Assembly: GCF_002266465.3 (NCBI RefSeq)
Contig: NZ_CP029427.2
Location: forward strand, 3,536,501-3,600,500
Length of the DNA: 64,000 nucleotides
Direction: 5' to 3'
Origin: Bradyrhizobium symbiodeficiens
Lineage (GTDB): Bacteria > Pseudomonadota > Alphaproteobacteria > Rhizobiales > Xanthobacteraceae
Part shown: one piece after another, positions 34,644 to 43,092 of the stretch
Layout of the letters: each line of letters begins with the position of its first letter
Numbering within the stretch: position 1 is the first letter of the stretch
Notes under the pieces: model-generated
The model's database searches: none
Told to the model about the DNA's origin: nothing
The model's input: the letters and a program-made list of their open reading frames with translations, nothing else
Program-made: the position numbers and the translations under genes

Positions 34644-35174
34644 ATGGAGCAGTTTGCGCACGCCCTGGCCGATTTCGTGCGCGTTCACCAGGCCTGGGCG
34701 GCTCCGATCGTGTTCCTGCTCGCCTTCGGAGAGTCGCTCGCCTTCATTTCGCTGCTGATCCCGGCCTGGGGCGCGCTGGTCGCGATCGGTGCGCTGATCG
34801 GGGTGAGTGGCATCAGCTTCTATCCGGTCTGGATCGCCGGCGGCCTCGGTGCGGCGCTCGGCGACTGGGTCTCGTACTGGTTCGGTTACCGCTACAAGGA
34901 GAAGGTCGCCCAGATGTGGCCGCTCTCGCGCTATCCGGATCTCCTGCCCAGAGGCGAGGCCTTCGTGCGCAGCTGGGGCATCCCCAGCATCTTCATCGGC
35001 CGCTTCTTCGGTCCTTTCCGCGCCTCGGTGCCGCTGGCGGCCGGCATCTTCGAGATGCCTTATTGGAGCTTCCAGGCCGCCAATTTCGTCTCGGCCCTGA
35101 TCTGGTCGGCCGTGCTCCTGCTGTTCGGCGACGTGCTCGCGAAGATCATGGAATGGATCTGGCGGGTGATCTGA
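34644..35174 (+). CDS. DedA family membrane protein
   Basis: A 176-residue inner-membrane protein with four to five helices. The family motif is GIPSIFIGRFFGPFRASVPLAAGIF near residues 110-134, and the early LAFGESLAFISLLIPAWGAL segment is the conserved re-entrant region. DedA-family proteins act as lipid carrier flippases, for example recycling undecaprenyl phosphate, and affect envelope charge (family knowledge). It is divergent from parE, about 275 bases away. It is shorter than many DedA proteins but complete. Confidence 0.92.
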   Translation: MEQFAHALADFVRVHQAWAAPIVFLLAFGESLAFISLLIPAWGALVAIGALIGVSGISFYPVWIAGGLGAALGDWVSYWFGYRYKEKVAQMWPLSRYPDLLPRGEAFVRSWGIPSIFIGRFFGPFRASVPLAAGIFEMPYWSFQAANFVSALIWSAVLLLFGDVLAKIMEWIWRVI

Positions 35175-35399
35175 CGCCGGAACCTTGACGAAAGCCTGAT
35201 CTAGCCTTATAGCCGCGCGCCATGATCAACGCCGCGACCATTCTGTTCGCCCGTCGCCGCCGCCGCAGTCTTGCGGTTCGGGCGGTCGATCGCGTTTGAG
35301 ATCATCGTCTTTGCCGCTGGATCCGATCCGCGGCATTCTTTCTCCTGTCAGCGCGATCTGATCCGGCGGCCCCCCAAAGAGGCCCAGCAGGAGACCACG

Positions 35400-36065
35400 A
35401 TGTACACGCCACCCTTTTTCAAGCAGGACCGCGCCGCGAGCCTGAAATTCGCAAGCGATCGGGGCTTCGGCACCATGTGCGCCTTCGACGGCCACAAGCC
35501 GGTGGCCTCGCCGCTGCCGTTCTATCTGACCTACGCCGCCGACGGCACGCCGCAGGCCGCCTTTCATGTCGCCCGTCACAATCCGCTGCTAAAGCTTGCG
35601 AGCGGCGATGCGTCCTGGCTGCTCGCGGTCAACGGCCCCGATGCCTATGTATCGCCGGATTGGTACGTCTCGCCGGACCAGGTGCCGACCTGGCTCTACC
35701 AGTCGGTGCATCTGAGCGGGCCGGTGCGGATGTTGTCGGATGACGAGCTGGCAGTGCAGATCGACACGCTCAGCGACAAGTTCGAGACCTGGCTGTTGCC
35801 GAAGAAGCCTTGGACATCGGACAAAATCACCGCCGGACGGCTCGAGGCGATGAAGAAGGCGATCGTGGGCCTGGTGATGACGGTTGAGGAGGTCGAGGGC
35901 AGCTTCAAGCTCAACCAGCACAAATCCGACGCCGACTATGCGGCGATCGCCAATGCGCTCAGTGCCGGCGATGCCGACGCCAGGCAGATCTCACATTTGA
36001 TGCGGCAGGCAAGGCCGCAGGTTTTTGCAGACGACACGAACATGCTCGAAGGGAGCGCGCCATGA
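35400..36065 (+). CDS. FMN-binding PaiB-like protein
   Basis: A 221-residue protein of the FMN-binding split-barrel (PaiB) family. The family start MYTPPFFKQDR is followed by FYLTYAADGTPQAAFHVARHNP, YVSPDWYVSPDQVPTWLY and the C-terminal GSFKLNQHKSDADYAAI block. PaiB-type proteins are annotated as transcriptional regulators in Bacillus, but their wider role is unclear. The start at 35400 is preceded by AGGAGA. It overlaps argC (type 2) by four bases, so the two are probably translated together. Its placement in an arginine operon is unusual. Confidence 0.9.
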   Translation: MYTPPFFKQDRAASLKFASDRGFGTMCAFDGHKPVASPLPFYLTYAADGTPQAAFHVARHNPLLKLASGDASWLLAVNGPDAYVSPDWYVSPDQVPTWLYQSVHLSGPVRMLSDDELAVQIDTLSDKFETWLLPKKPWTSDKITAGRLEAMKKAIVGLVMTVEEVEGSFKLNQHKSDADYAAIANALSAGDADARQISHLMRQARPQVFADDTNMLEGSAP

Positions 36066-37039
36066 GCCTCGCTGACATCAAACAGGCCCCGAAGGGCGCT
36101 GCCACCAAACCCGCAACCGTCTTCGTCGACGGCGGCTCCGGCACCACCGGTCTCGGCATCAACGAGCGGCTGAAGCACCAGAATGACGTCGTCGTGAAGA
36201 CGATCCCTGACGACAAGCGCAAGGACCCCGCTGCCAAGAAGGCGCTGATGGAGGAGGTGGACCTCGTCATCCTCTGTCTGCCCGACGATGCCGCCAAGGA
36301 GACGGTCGCGCTGGTCGACAGCATGGGCGCCTCGGGCCCGAAGGTGCTCGACGCCTCGACCGCCTACCGGGTCGCGCCCGATTGGGCCTACGGCTTTCCG
36401 GAACTGACGCCGGAGCAGGCCGGCAAGATCAAGGCGGCGAAGAAGGTCTCCAATCCCGGCTGCTATCCGACCGGCGCGATCGCGCTGCTGAGGCCGATCG
36501 TCGATGCCGGCCTGTTGCCGCAGGATTATCCCGTCACGGTCAACGCGGTGAGCGGCTATTCCGGCGGCGGCAAGTCGATGATCGCGAGCTTCGAGGACGG
36601 CAGTGCGCCGTCCTTCGAGCTCTACGGCCTCGGCTTCGAGCACAAGCATCTGCCGGAGATGCAACTCTATTCGAACCTGACGCGGCGGCCGATCTTCATT
36701 CCCTCGGTCGGCAACTACCGGCAGGGCATGCTGGTCTCGATCCCGCTGCAACTCGACACGCTGCCGGGCAAACCGACCGGTGCGGATCTGCAGGCCGCGC
36801 TGGCAAAGCGCTACGCCGGCTCGACATACGTCTCGGCGATGCCGCTTCAGAACGAAGCCTCAAAGGGCGGCCGGATCGAACCGGAGGCGCTCAACGAGAC
36901 AAATCAGCTCGAGCTCTATGTGTTTGCCAGCGACAAGCACCATCAGGCTGTGCTGGTCGCCCGGCTCGACAATCTCGGCAAGGGCGCATCCGGCGCGGCC
37001 GTGCAGAACATGCGGCTGATGCTGGGCCTGCCGGAGTAG
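36062..37039 (+). CDS. argC: N-acetyl-gamma-glutamyl-phosphate reductase, type 2
   Basis: The NADPH-dependent third step of arginine synthesis. The 325-residue protein belongs to the second ArgC subfamily: a GGSGTTGLGI nucleotide-binding loop, CLPDDAAKE, and the catalytic Cys134 in VSNPGCYPTGAIALLRP. It shares little sequence with the other argC just downstream except around the active-site cysteine. The gene starts inside the end of the PaiB-like gene (ATGA overlap). There are 103 bases before the second argC. Having both types in one operon suggests one may serve another substrate (inference). Confidence 0.93.
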   Translation: MSLADIKQAPKGAATKPATVFVDGGSGTTGLGINERLKHQNDVVVKTIPDDKRKDPAAKKALMEEVDLVILCLPDDAAKETVALVDSMGASGPKVLDASTAYRVAPDWAYGFPELTPEQAGKIKAAKKVSNPGCYPTGAIALLRPIVDAGLLPQDYPVTVNAVSGYSGGGKSMIASFEDGSAPSFELYGLGFEHKHLPEMQLYSNLTRRPIFIPSVGNYRQGMLVSIPLQLDTLPGKPTGADLQAALAKRYAGSTYVSAMPLQNEASKGGRIEPEALNETNQLELYVFASDKHHQAVLVARLDNLGKGASGAAVQNMRLMLGLPE

Positions 37040-37142
37040 TAGCCGATCGAACGTTGCTCGCGAACCCAACCCGGCGGACGAAGCGACGCTACGACTTTCG
37101 ACATTCTAAAGACGATCAAATGACGCCTGAAAGGCACGCGCG

Positions 37143-38189
37143 ATGAGCTCGAAGAAGATCGGCATTCTCGGCGCTTCCGGCTACACCGGGGCTGATGCAG
37201 TGCGCCTGTTGGCGCGGCATCCGAATGCCGAGATCATCGCACTCACCGCCAACACCCACGCCGGCAAGTCGATGGGCGACGTGTTTCCGCATTTCTTCAT
37301 GCTGGACCTGCCGAAACTCGTGGAATGGGAAAAGGTCGACTGGAGCAGGCTCGATGCGGTGTTCTGCGGACTGCCGCACGGCACCACGCAGGAAATCATC
37401 GCCGCTGTCCTCAAGGCAAATCCCAAAATCAAGGTCCTCGACATGTCCGCCGATTTCAGGCTGCGGGACAAGAACACCTATGCCCAATGGTACGGCCATG
37501 AGCACCGGGCGCTGGAATTGCAGGGCGAAGCGGTCTATGGCCTGACCGAATTCTATCGCGACAAGATTACGTCGGCGCGGCTGGTCGCCTGTCCCGGCTG
37601 CTATCCCACGGCGGCGCTGCTCGCGCTGGTGCCGCTTGCGAAAGCCAAACTGATCGACGTCGACGACATCATCATCGACGCGAAATCGGGCGTCACCGGC
37701 GCCGGCCGCGGGCTGAAACAGAACACGTTGTTCAGCGAGGCGGGCGAGGGGCTGTCGCCCTATTCGGTCGGCACCCACCGGCACGCGCCCGAGATCGAGC
37801 AGGAGATCGGCGTCGCCGCCGGTTCCGCGGTGACGATCAACTTCACACCGCATCTTATTCCGATGGCGCGCGGCGAACTGTGCACGTCCTACGTCAAGCT
37901 CAACGGCGCGACGCCGGACGATCTGCGAACAGCGTTGGAGCAGGCTTATTCCGACGAGCCCTTCGTGCATGTCGCCAGCAAGGGCGTGCTGCCACAGACC
38001 CAGAATGTGCGCGGCTCCAACTATGTGCAGATCGGCGTCGTCGCCGATCGCATCAAGAACCGGGCGATCGTGATTTCCACGCTCGACAATCTGGTGAAGG
38101 GGTCGGCCGGGCAGGCGATCCAGAACATGAACCTGATGTTCGGGCTGCCGGAGACGGCGGGGCTGGAGCAGATCGCGCTGTTTCCATGA
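37143..38189 (+). CDS. argC: N-acetyl-gamma-glutamyl-phosphate reductase, type 1
   Basis: The common form of ArgC, 348 residues. The Rossmann motif GILGASGYTGADAVRLL begins at residue 7. The active-site Cys153 is in LVACPGCYPTAALLALVPL, the conserved DMSADFRLRD is at 100-109 and IDAKSGVTGAGR follows. It overlaps the methyltransferase gene by four bases (ATGA). Together with the upstream type 2 enzyme it forms an unusual tandem of two evolutionarily distinct enzymes for the same step. Confidence 0.95.
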   Translation: MSSKKIGILGASGYTGADAVRLLARHPNAEIIALTANTHAGKSMGDVFPHFFMLDLPKLVEWEKVDWSRLDAVFCGLPHGTTQEIIAAVLKANPKIKVLDMSADFRLRDKNTYAQWYGHEHRALELQGEAVYGLTEFYRDKITSARLVACPGCYPTAALLALVPLAKAKLIDVDDIIIDAKSGVTGAGRGLKQNTLFSEAGEGLSPYSVGTHRHAPEIEQEIGVAAGSAVTINFTPHLIPMARGELCTSYVKLNGATPDDLRTALEQAYSDEPFVHVASKGVLPQTQNVRGSNYVQIGVVADRIKNRAIVISTLDNLVKGSAGQAIQNMNLMFGLPETAGLEQIALFP

Positions 38190-38791
38190 CACGAGGTCCT
38201 GCAGTGGACGATGCGACCCTGCAATTCTATCGGAGCAACGCCCAGTCCTACGCCGACTGGGCGAAGGCGCCCTCGACACGGCTGCGTGGCTTCCTTGCCC
38301 TGCTGCCGCCAGGCGGCGCGATCCTCGAGCTCGGCTGCGGCGCCGGCAATCATTCGGCGGTGATGCTGGCCGAAGGGTTTTCGGTGCGTGCGACTGATGG
38401 CTCGCCCGAAATGGCCGAGATCGCGTCGCAGCGGCTAGGTCATCCGGTCGAGGCGATGCGGTTCGACCAGCTTGAGGCGCACGAGGCTTACGACGGCGTC
38501 TGGGCAAGCGCCTGTCTGCTGCACGTACCGCGCGGCGAACTCGCAGGCATCCTTGCGCGGATTCACCTCGCCCTGAAACCGTCAGGCGTCTTCTATGCCA
38601 GCTACAAGATGGGCGAGAGCGACGGCCGCGACAGCCTCGGGCGCTATTACAGCTATGTCTCGCCAGAGTGGCTAGATGCGACCTACGCCAATGCGGGTCC
38701 GTGGATCACGCTGTCATCCGAAATCAGCGTGATCCAGAGCTTCGACCAAACGCCAGCCAACATGCTGAATCTCGTCGTGCGCAAGGCCTGA
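38186..38791 (+). CDS. Class I SAM-dependent methyltransferase
   Basis: A 201-residue soluble methyltransferase. The SAM-binding motif I is ILELGCGAGNHS (about residues 46-57), the acidic residue ending strand 2 is in VRATDGSPEMAEIA, and the post-motif is VWASACLLHVPRGEL. The protein lacks substrate-specific features I can recognise. The start codon overlaps the argC stop, so it is the last gene of the PaiB-argC-argC operon. Its stop lies inside a three-copy 16-base tandem repeat. Confidence 0.88.
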   Translation: MTRGPAVDDATLQFYRSNAQSYADWAKAPSTRLRGFLALLPPGGAILELGCGAGNHSAVMLAEGFSVRATDGSPEMAEIASQRLGHPVEAMRFDQLEAHEAYDGVWASACLLHVPRGELAGILARIHLALKPSGVFYASYKMGESDGRDSLGRYYSYVSPEWLDATYANAGPWITLSSEISVIQSFDQTPANMLNLVVRKA

Positions 38792-38832
38792 TTTTCAAGA
38801 GGCCTGATCTTCAAAAGGCGTGATTTCTAGAA
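38785..38832. repeat. Three-copy 16-base tandem repeat at convergent stops
   Basis: GGCCTGATTTTCAAGA (38785-38800), GGCCTGATCTTCAAAA (38801-38816) and GGCGTGATTTCTAGAA (38817-38832). The methyltransferase stop is in copy 1 and the MAPEG stop is in copy 3. Confidence 0.85.
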
Positions 38833-39225
38833 CACCTTGAAGATCGCCAGCGCCAGCACGGCCTGGGCGAGGAAGCCGACGGTGAAGGCCAGCGTGCGGA
38901 ACACGGGAATCCCGAGCGCGTAGACGATCAGATGCGCGACGCGTGACCAGAAATAGACGGCGCAGGCGAGCACGGTCCATTTCGTGGAATAGTCGATCGC
39001 GTTGAGGATCAGCACCAGCGGTGCGAACAGCACGAGGTTCTCGACCGCGTTGTCGTGCGCAAACATCAGGCGGTTCGCCCATTCCGACTGCGGCTTGTCG
39101 CCGCGCGAGGGGTTGGCCATGGCGCCAGTGAGACCGCGGACCTGGCACCGGTTGATGGTGTAGGGAATCCAGAGGATCCCGGTCAGGATCACCGTCAGTG
39201 TCAGCCAGAACAATTCGCGCGTCAT
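38827..39225 (-). CDS. MAPEG family membrane protein
   Basis: A 132-residue protein with four membrane helices, matching the membrane-associated eicosanoid/glutathione metabolism family. Recognisable parts are the N-terminal WLTLTVILTGILWIPY, the conserved RLMFAHDNAVENLVLFAPLVL with its Asn and Glu, and YFWSRVAHLIVYALG. Bacterial members are mostly uncharacterised; some use glutathione. It is convergent with the methyltransferase gene, its 3' end lying inside the short tandem repeat. Confidence 0.88.
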   Translation of the reverse strand: MTRELFWLTLTVILTGILWIPYTINRCQVRGLTGAMANPSRGDKPQSEWANRLMFAHDNAVENLVLFAPLVLILNAIDYSTKWTVLACAVYFWSRVAHLIVYALGIPVFRTLAFTVGFLAQAVLALAIFKVF

Positions 39226-39289
39226 GGTTCGATCCCCTCTGTCGTCGCTGCGTTGAGCGCGAGTCTATACAAAAGCTTGGAAGATTCCG

Positions 39290-41098
39290 CTATGCGCGGA
39301 CCCTGACATAGCTGCCGGGCGCGTCCTCGATCGGCGGCAGGGCGTCGCTGCCGACGCTGCGCGCCGGGACTTGCTCCGGATCGAGCTCGCCGAGCCATTG
39401 GCGCCAGTCCGGCCACCACGAGCCCTTGTGCTCGACCGCGCCCTTCATCCACTCGGCGACGTTGACGTCCTTGATGTTGTCGTTGGTCCAGTATTGGTAC
39501 TTGTTCGAGGCGGGCGGATTGACCACGCCGGCGATGTGGCCCGAGCCCGACAGCACGTATTTCACGGGGCCACCGAAGAACTGCGAGCCGTACAGCACCG
39601 ATTCAGCGGGCGCGATGTGGTCCTCGCGGGTGGCGAGGTTATAGACGGGGACCTTGACCTTGGAGAGATCGAGCAGCGTATTGTCGAGCACCATCGTGCC
39701 GGTGGAGAGCCGGTTCTCCAGATAGCAATTGCGCAGATAATAGGAATGGTTCGATGCCGTCATGCGCGTCGCGTCGGAGTTCCAGTGCAACAGGTCGAAT
39801 GCGCTCGGCTGCTTGCCCTTCAGATAGTTGCTGACGACGTAGGACCAGATCAGATCGTTGGAGCGCAGCATGTTGAAGGCCATCGCCATCTTCGAGCCTT
39901 CGAGCACGCCGGCGGCCTTCATGTCCTGCTCGAGCGATGCGATCTGCTCCTCGTCGACGAACACCAGGAGATCGCCGGCATGGCTGAAGTCGACCTGGGC
40001 CGCGAAGAACGTCGCCGACGACACCCGCTGGCGGCGCTTCTCGGCGAGCCAGGCCAGCGTGGTCGCGAGCATGGTGCCGCCGACGCAATAGCCGGCGGTG
40101 TGCACCTTCATCTCGCCGGTGACCTTCTCGATCACGTCCATCGCCGTGAGCGGGCCTTCCTTCATGTAGTCTTCCCAGCTCTTGTTGCCGAGCCGCTTGT
40201 CGGGATTGACCCATGAGATCACGAACACGGTGATGCCCTGGTCGACGCACCATTTGATGTAGGATTTCTCCGGCTTGAGATCGAGGATGTAGAACTTGTT
40301 GATCCAGGGCGGCACGATCAGGAGCGGGGTGCGCAGCACCGTCTCCGTGGTCGGCGAATACTGGATCAGCTGCATCAACTCGTTCTGGTAGATCACCTTG
40401 CCCGGCGTCGTCGCCATGTTGACGCCGACGACGAGATTGTCCGGATCGGACTGGCGGATCTTCAGCATGCCGTTGCCGGCGGCGATGTCCTCGGCCAGCA
40501 TCTTCAGGCCGCGCGCCAGATTCTCGCCGCTGCTCGCCATCGTCTCGCGCAGCACTTCCGGATTGGTCAGCACGAAGTTGGAGGGCGACAGGGCATTGGT
40601 GAGCTGCTGCATGTAGAACTCCGCCTTGCGGCGGGTCTGCGGATCGAGCCCCTCGGCGTCGCGCACCAGCTCCTGCGCCCATCTGGTCGTGAGCAGATAG
40701 AGCTGCATGACGAAATCGAAGAACTGGTTCGACTTCCATTCCGGGTCGGCAAAGCGCTTGTCGCGCGGCGAGGGCGCGATCGCCGGCGCTGCGTCCTGGC
40801 CGGCCATGCGGCGCGCCGCCGAACCCCAGAGGTCGAGATAGTCCTTGGCGAGCTTGGTCTGCAGATCGGAGGAGCGGGACGTATCCGACAGCCAGTACTC
40901 GGCAACCGATGTGAAGGTCTTGACGACCTCGGTGAGCTCGGCCGGCGGGCGATCCTGCACCTCGCCGTTTTCGCGCGGCTTCAGATAGGCGGCGAGCGCC
41001 TTGCCGCCGTTCTCCATCGCCCGCGCGACATTCATCGCGAAGGCTTCCGCATCGAACTTCGGCTCGGGTTTGGGCGTATCGGTCGTGGCCATACTCAT
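39290..41098 (-). CDS. phaC: Class I polyhydroxyalkanoate synthase PhaC
   Basis: Polymerises (R)-3-hydroxyacyl-CoA into storage polyester granules. The 602 residues fit class I. The lipase-like box is GYCVGG with catalytic Cys338, followed by Asp493 in ATREDHIAP and His521 in GSGHIAGVVNPP, so the triad is complete. Conserved WxxD-type segments and the PWINKFYILDL block are also present. phaA, phaB and phasin genes are not in this window. The start at 41098 and one two codons later (41092) cannot be told apart. Confidence 0.96.
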   Translation of the reverse strand: MSMATTDTPKPEPKFDAEAFAMNVARAMENGGKALAAYLKPRENGEVQDRPPAELTEVVKTFTSVAEYWLSDTSRSSDLQTKLAKDYLDLWGSAARRMAGQDAAPAIAPSPRDKRFADPEWKSNQFFDFVMQLYLLTTRWAQELVRDAEGLDPQTRRKAEFYMQQLTNALSPSNFVLTNPEVLRETMASSGENLARGLKMLAEDIAAGNGMLKIRQSDPDNLVVGVNMATTPGKVIYQNELMQLIQYSPTTETVLRTPLLIVPPWINKFYILDLKPEKSYIKWCVDQGITVFVISWVNPDKRLGNKSWEDYMKEGPLTAMDVIEKVTGEMKVHTAGYCVGGTMLATTLAWLAEKRRQRVSSATFFAAQVDFSHAGDLLVFVDEEQIASLEQDMKAAGVLEGSKMAMAFNMLRSNDLIWSYVVSNYLKGKQPSAFDLLHWNSDATRMTASNHSYYLRNCYLENRLSTGTMVLDNTLLDLSKVKVPVYNLATREDHIAPAESVLYGSQFFGGPVKYVLSGSGHIAGVVNPPASNKYQYWTNDNIKDVNVAEWMKGAVEHKGSWWPDWRQWLGELDPEQVPARSVGSDALPPIEDAPGSYVRVRA

Positions 41099-41350
41099 GA
41101 GCAGAACAGTAACGATTCATTCCGTATTCGTCACCGCGAAGCTCGCATGTTTGACGTTAAACCCTCTCGAAGATGTGTTGCACTGCGACAAATCTTCTCG
41201 GTTCCGTCACAATCGGGCCGCACGGCTCGGTTTGGTGGGCAATGGCTGTTTTCTCGCTCGCACCATTTGGGCACAATGGTTTGAGCTTGGGCGCGGTCTT
41301 GGGTAACATTGCCCGGGGCCGTGCTTTGGGACGAGTAGGGGATTTCCCAA

Positions 41351-41626
41351 GTGTTGGCGTTATGGGACCTGCAAAAGACGCTGCCGATCCGCGGCGCGCT
41401 GCTGATCGCGGCGCTCGCCGTCGGCGGCTGTTCGAGCCAGCTCGCGGATATGACGCCCACGGACGCGCAGGCGCATCCCAGGGAGCCCGGCAGCTATCTG
41501 CCGGTGCACGACTTGCCGCCGGATCGCGATGAGGCAGTCATCCCGCCGGAGCAGCGCGCCAAGATCGAGGCTGAGCTCGCCGCCGCGCGCGACCGCCAGG
41601 CGGTCGCCGGCAAGGATGGGAAATGA
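41351..41626 (+). CDS. Putative small lipoprotein
   Basis: A 91-residue protein starting at GTG (41351). A signal sequence ALLIAALAVGGC ends in a lipobox (VGGC), which predicts lipidation of Cys27. The mature part is short, rich in P, E, D and A and probably disordered (HPREPGSYLPVHDLPPDRDE). The function is unknown. It precedes the aminotransferase gene by about 216 bases on the same strand. The GTG start has no strong ribosome binding site, so the exact start is uncertain. Confidence 0.7.
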   Translation: MLALWDLQKTLPIRGALLIAALAVGGCSSQLADMTPTDAQAHPREPGSYLPVHDLPPDRDEAVIPPEQRAKIEAELAAARDRQAVAGKDGK

Positions 41627-41842
41627 GCCGCTCCAACGTAATCGCTGGCGCCCCCGCCTTGCCGTGCTAAAAGACCCCGGTTCAACCGAGAGTCAGGGCG
41701 AACGACTTCAGTCTTCGTCGTCGATGATTGCTCTAAGCGTTTGATTTTGAGTAATTTTCTCGACGAAATTGGACGCCTTTCCGAACTGCCGTCCCGGCCT
41801 GTCGATTCTGTCCTGACCGGTTGCCCCGGAGCCCAGAGAGCC

Positions 41843-43063
41843 ATGGAAGAATTTTACCGCATCCGCCGCCTTCCGCCTTACGTGTTCGAGCAGGTCAATC
41901 GGGCCAAGGCGGCCGCGCGGAATGCCGGCGCCGATATCATCGACCTCGGCATGGGCAACCCGGACCTGCCGGCGCCTGCGCATGTGCTGGAGAAGCTGAA
42001 AGAGACGCTGGGCAAGCCGCGCACCGACCGCTACTCCGCCTCCCGAGGGATCAACGGCCTGCGCAAGGCCCAGGCCGGCTACTACGCCCGCCGCTTCGGC
42101 GTGAAGCTCAACCCGGACACCCAGGTCGTGGCAACGCTGGGCTCGAAGGAAGGCTTTGCCAACGTGGCGCAGGCGATCACCGCGCCCGGCGACGTCATCC
42201 TCTGTCCGAACCCGAGCTACCCGATTCACGCCTTCGGCTTCCTGATGGCGGGCGGCGTGATCCGCTCGGTGCCCTCGGAGCCGACCCCGCAGTTCTTCGA
42301 GGCAGCGGAGCGGGCGATCGTGCATTCGATCCCGAAGCCGCTCGCGCTCGTCGTCTGCTATCCGTCGAACCCGACCGCCTATGTGGCGAGCCTCGATTTC
42401 TACAAGGACCTCGTTGCGTTCGCCAAGAAGCACGAGATCCTGATCCTGTCCGACCTCGCTTATGCCGAGGTCTATTTCGACGAGAACAACCCGCCGCCCT
42501 CGGTGCTCCAGGTGCCCGGCGCAATGGACGTCACCGTCGAGTTCACCTCGATGTCGAAGACCTATTCGATGGCCGGCTGGCGCATGGGCTTTGCGGTCGG
42601 CAATGAGCGCGTGATCGCAGCTCTTGCCCGCGTCAAATCCTACCTCGATTACGGCGCCTTCACGCCGGTGCAGGTCGCGGCGACCGCCGCACTGAACGGC
42701 CCGGACGATTGCATCAAGGAGATGCGCGACACTTACCGCAAGCGCCGCGACGCGCTGGTGGAATCGTTCGGCCGCGCCGGCTGGGAGATCCCGCCGCCGG
42801 AGGCCTCGATGTTCGCCTGGGTGCCGCTGCCGGAGGCCTTCCGCAGCGTCGGCAGCATGCAATTCGCAACCCTGATGGTGGAGAAATCCGGTGTCGCGGT
42901 CTCGCCCGGCGTCGGCTTCGGCGAGCATGGTGAAGGATATGTCCGCATCGCCATGGTGGAAAACGAGCAACGGATCAGGCAGGCCGCGCGCGGCGTGCGA
43001 CGCTTCCTTGAAAGCGGCATCGAAACGTTGCACAACGTCGTTCCGCTCGCCAATCGGCGTTAG
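41843..43063 (+). CDS. Class I/II pyridoxal-phosphate aminotransferase
   Basis: A 406-residue aminotransferase of the AlaC/LL-diaminopimelate aminotransferase-like group (opening EFYRIRRLPPYVFEQVNRAK, then DLGMGNPDLPAPAHVL). The PLP lysine is in TSMSKTYSMAGWRMGFAVGN and the Asp that binds the ring is in ILSDLAYAEVYFD. Enzymes with this opening are usually alanine or related transaminases. The start at 41843 fits the family; an upstream open frame of 34 codons lacks conserved features. It sits 29 bases before hom, so the two form an operon linked to aspartate-family amino-acid metabolism. Confidence 0.92.
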   Translation: MEEFYRIRRLPPYVFEQVNRAKAAARNAGADIIDLGMGNPDLPAPAHVLEKLKETLGKPRTDRYSASRGINGLRKAQAGYYARRFGVKLNPDTQVVATLGSKEGFANVAQAITAPGDVILCPNPSYPIHAFGFLMAGGVIRSVPSEPTPQFFEAAERAIVHSIPKPLALVVCYPSNPTAYVASLDFYKDLVAFAKKHEILILSDLAYAEVYFDENNPPPSVLQVPGAMDVTVEFTSMSKTYSMAGWRMGFAVGNERVIAALARVKSYLDYGAFTPVQVAATAALNGPDDCIKEMRDTYRKRRDALVESFGRAGWEIPPPEASMFAWVPLPEAFRSVGSMQFATLMVEKSGVAVSPGVGFGEHGEGYVRIAMVENEQRIRQAARGVRRFLESGIETLHNVVPLANRR

Positions 43064-43092
43064 GTTCTCTTCGGCAGGTTTTCTAAGTCATC

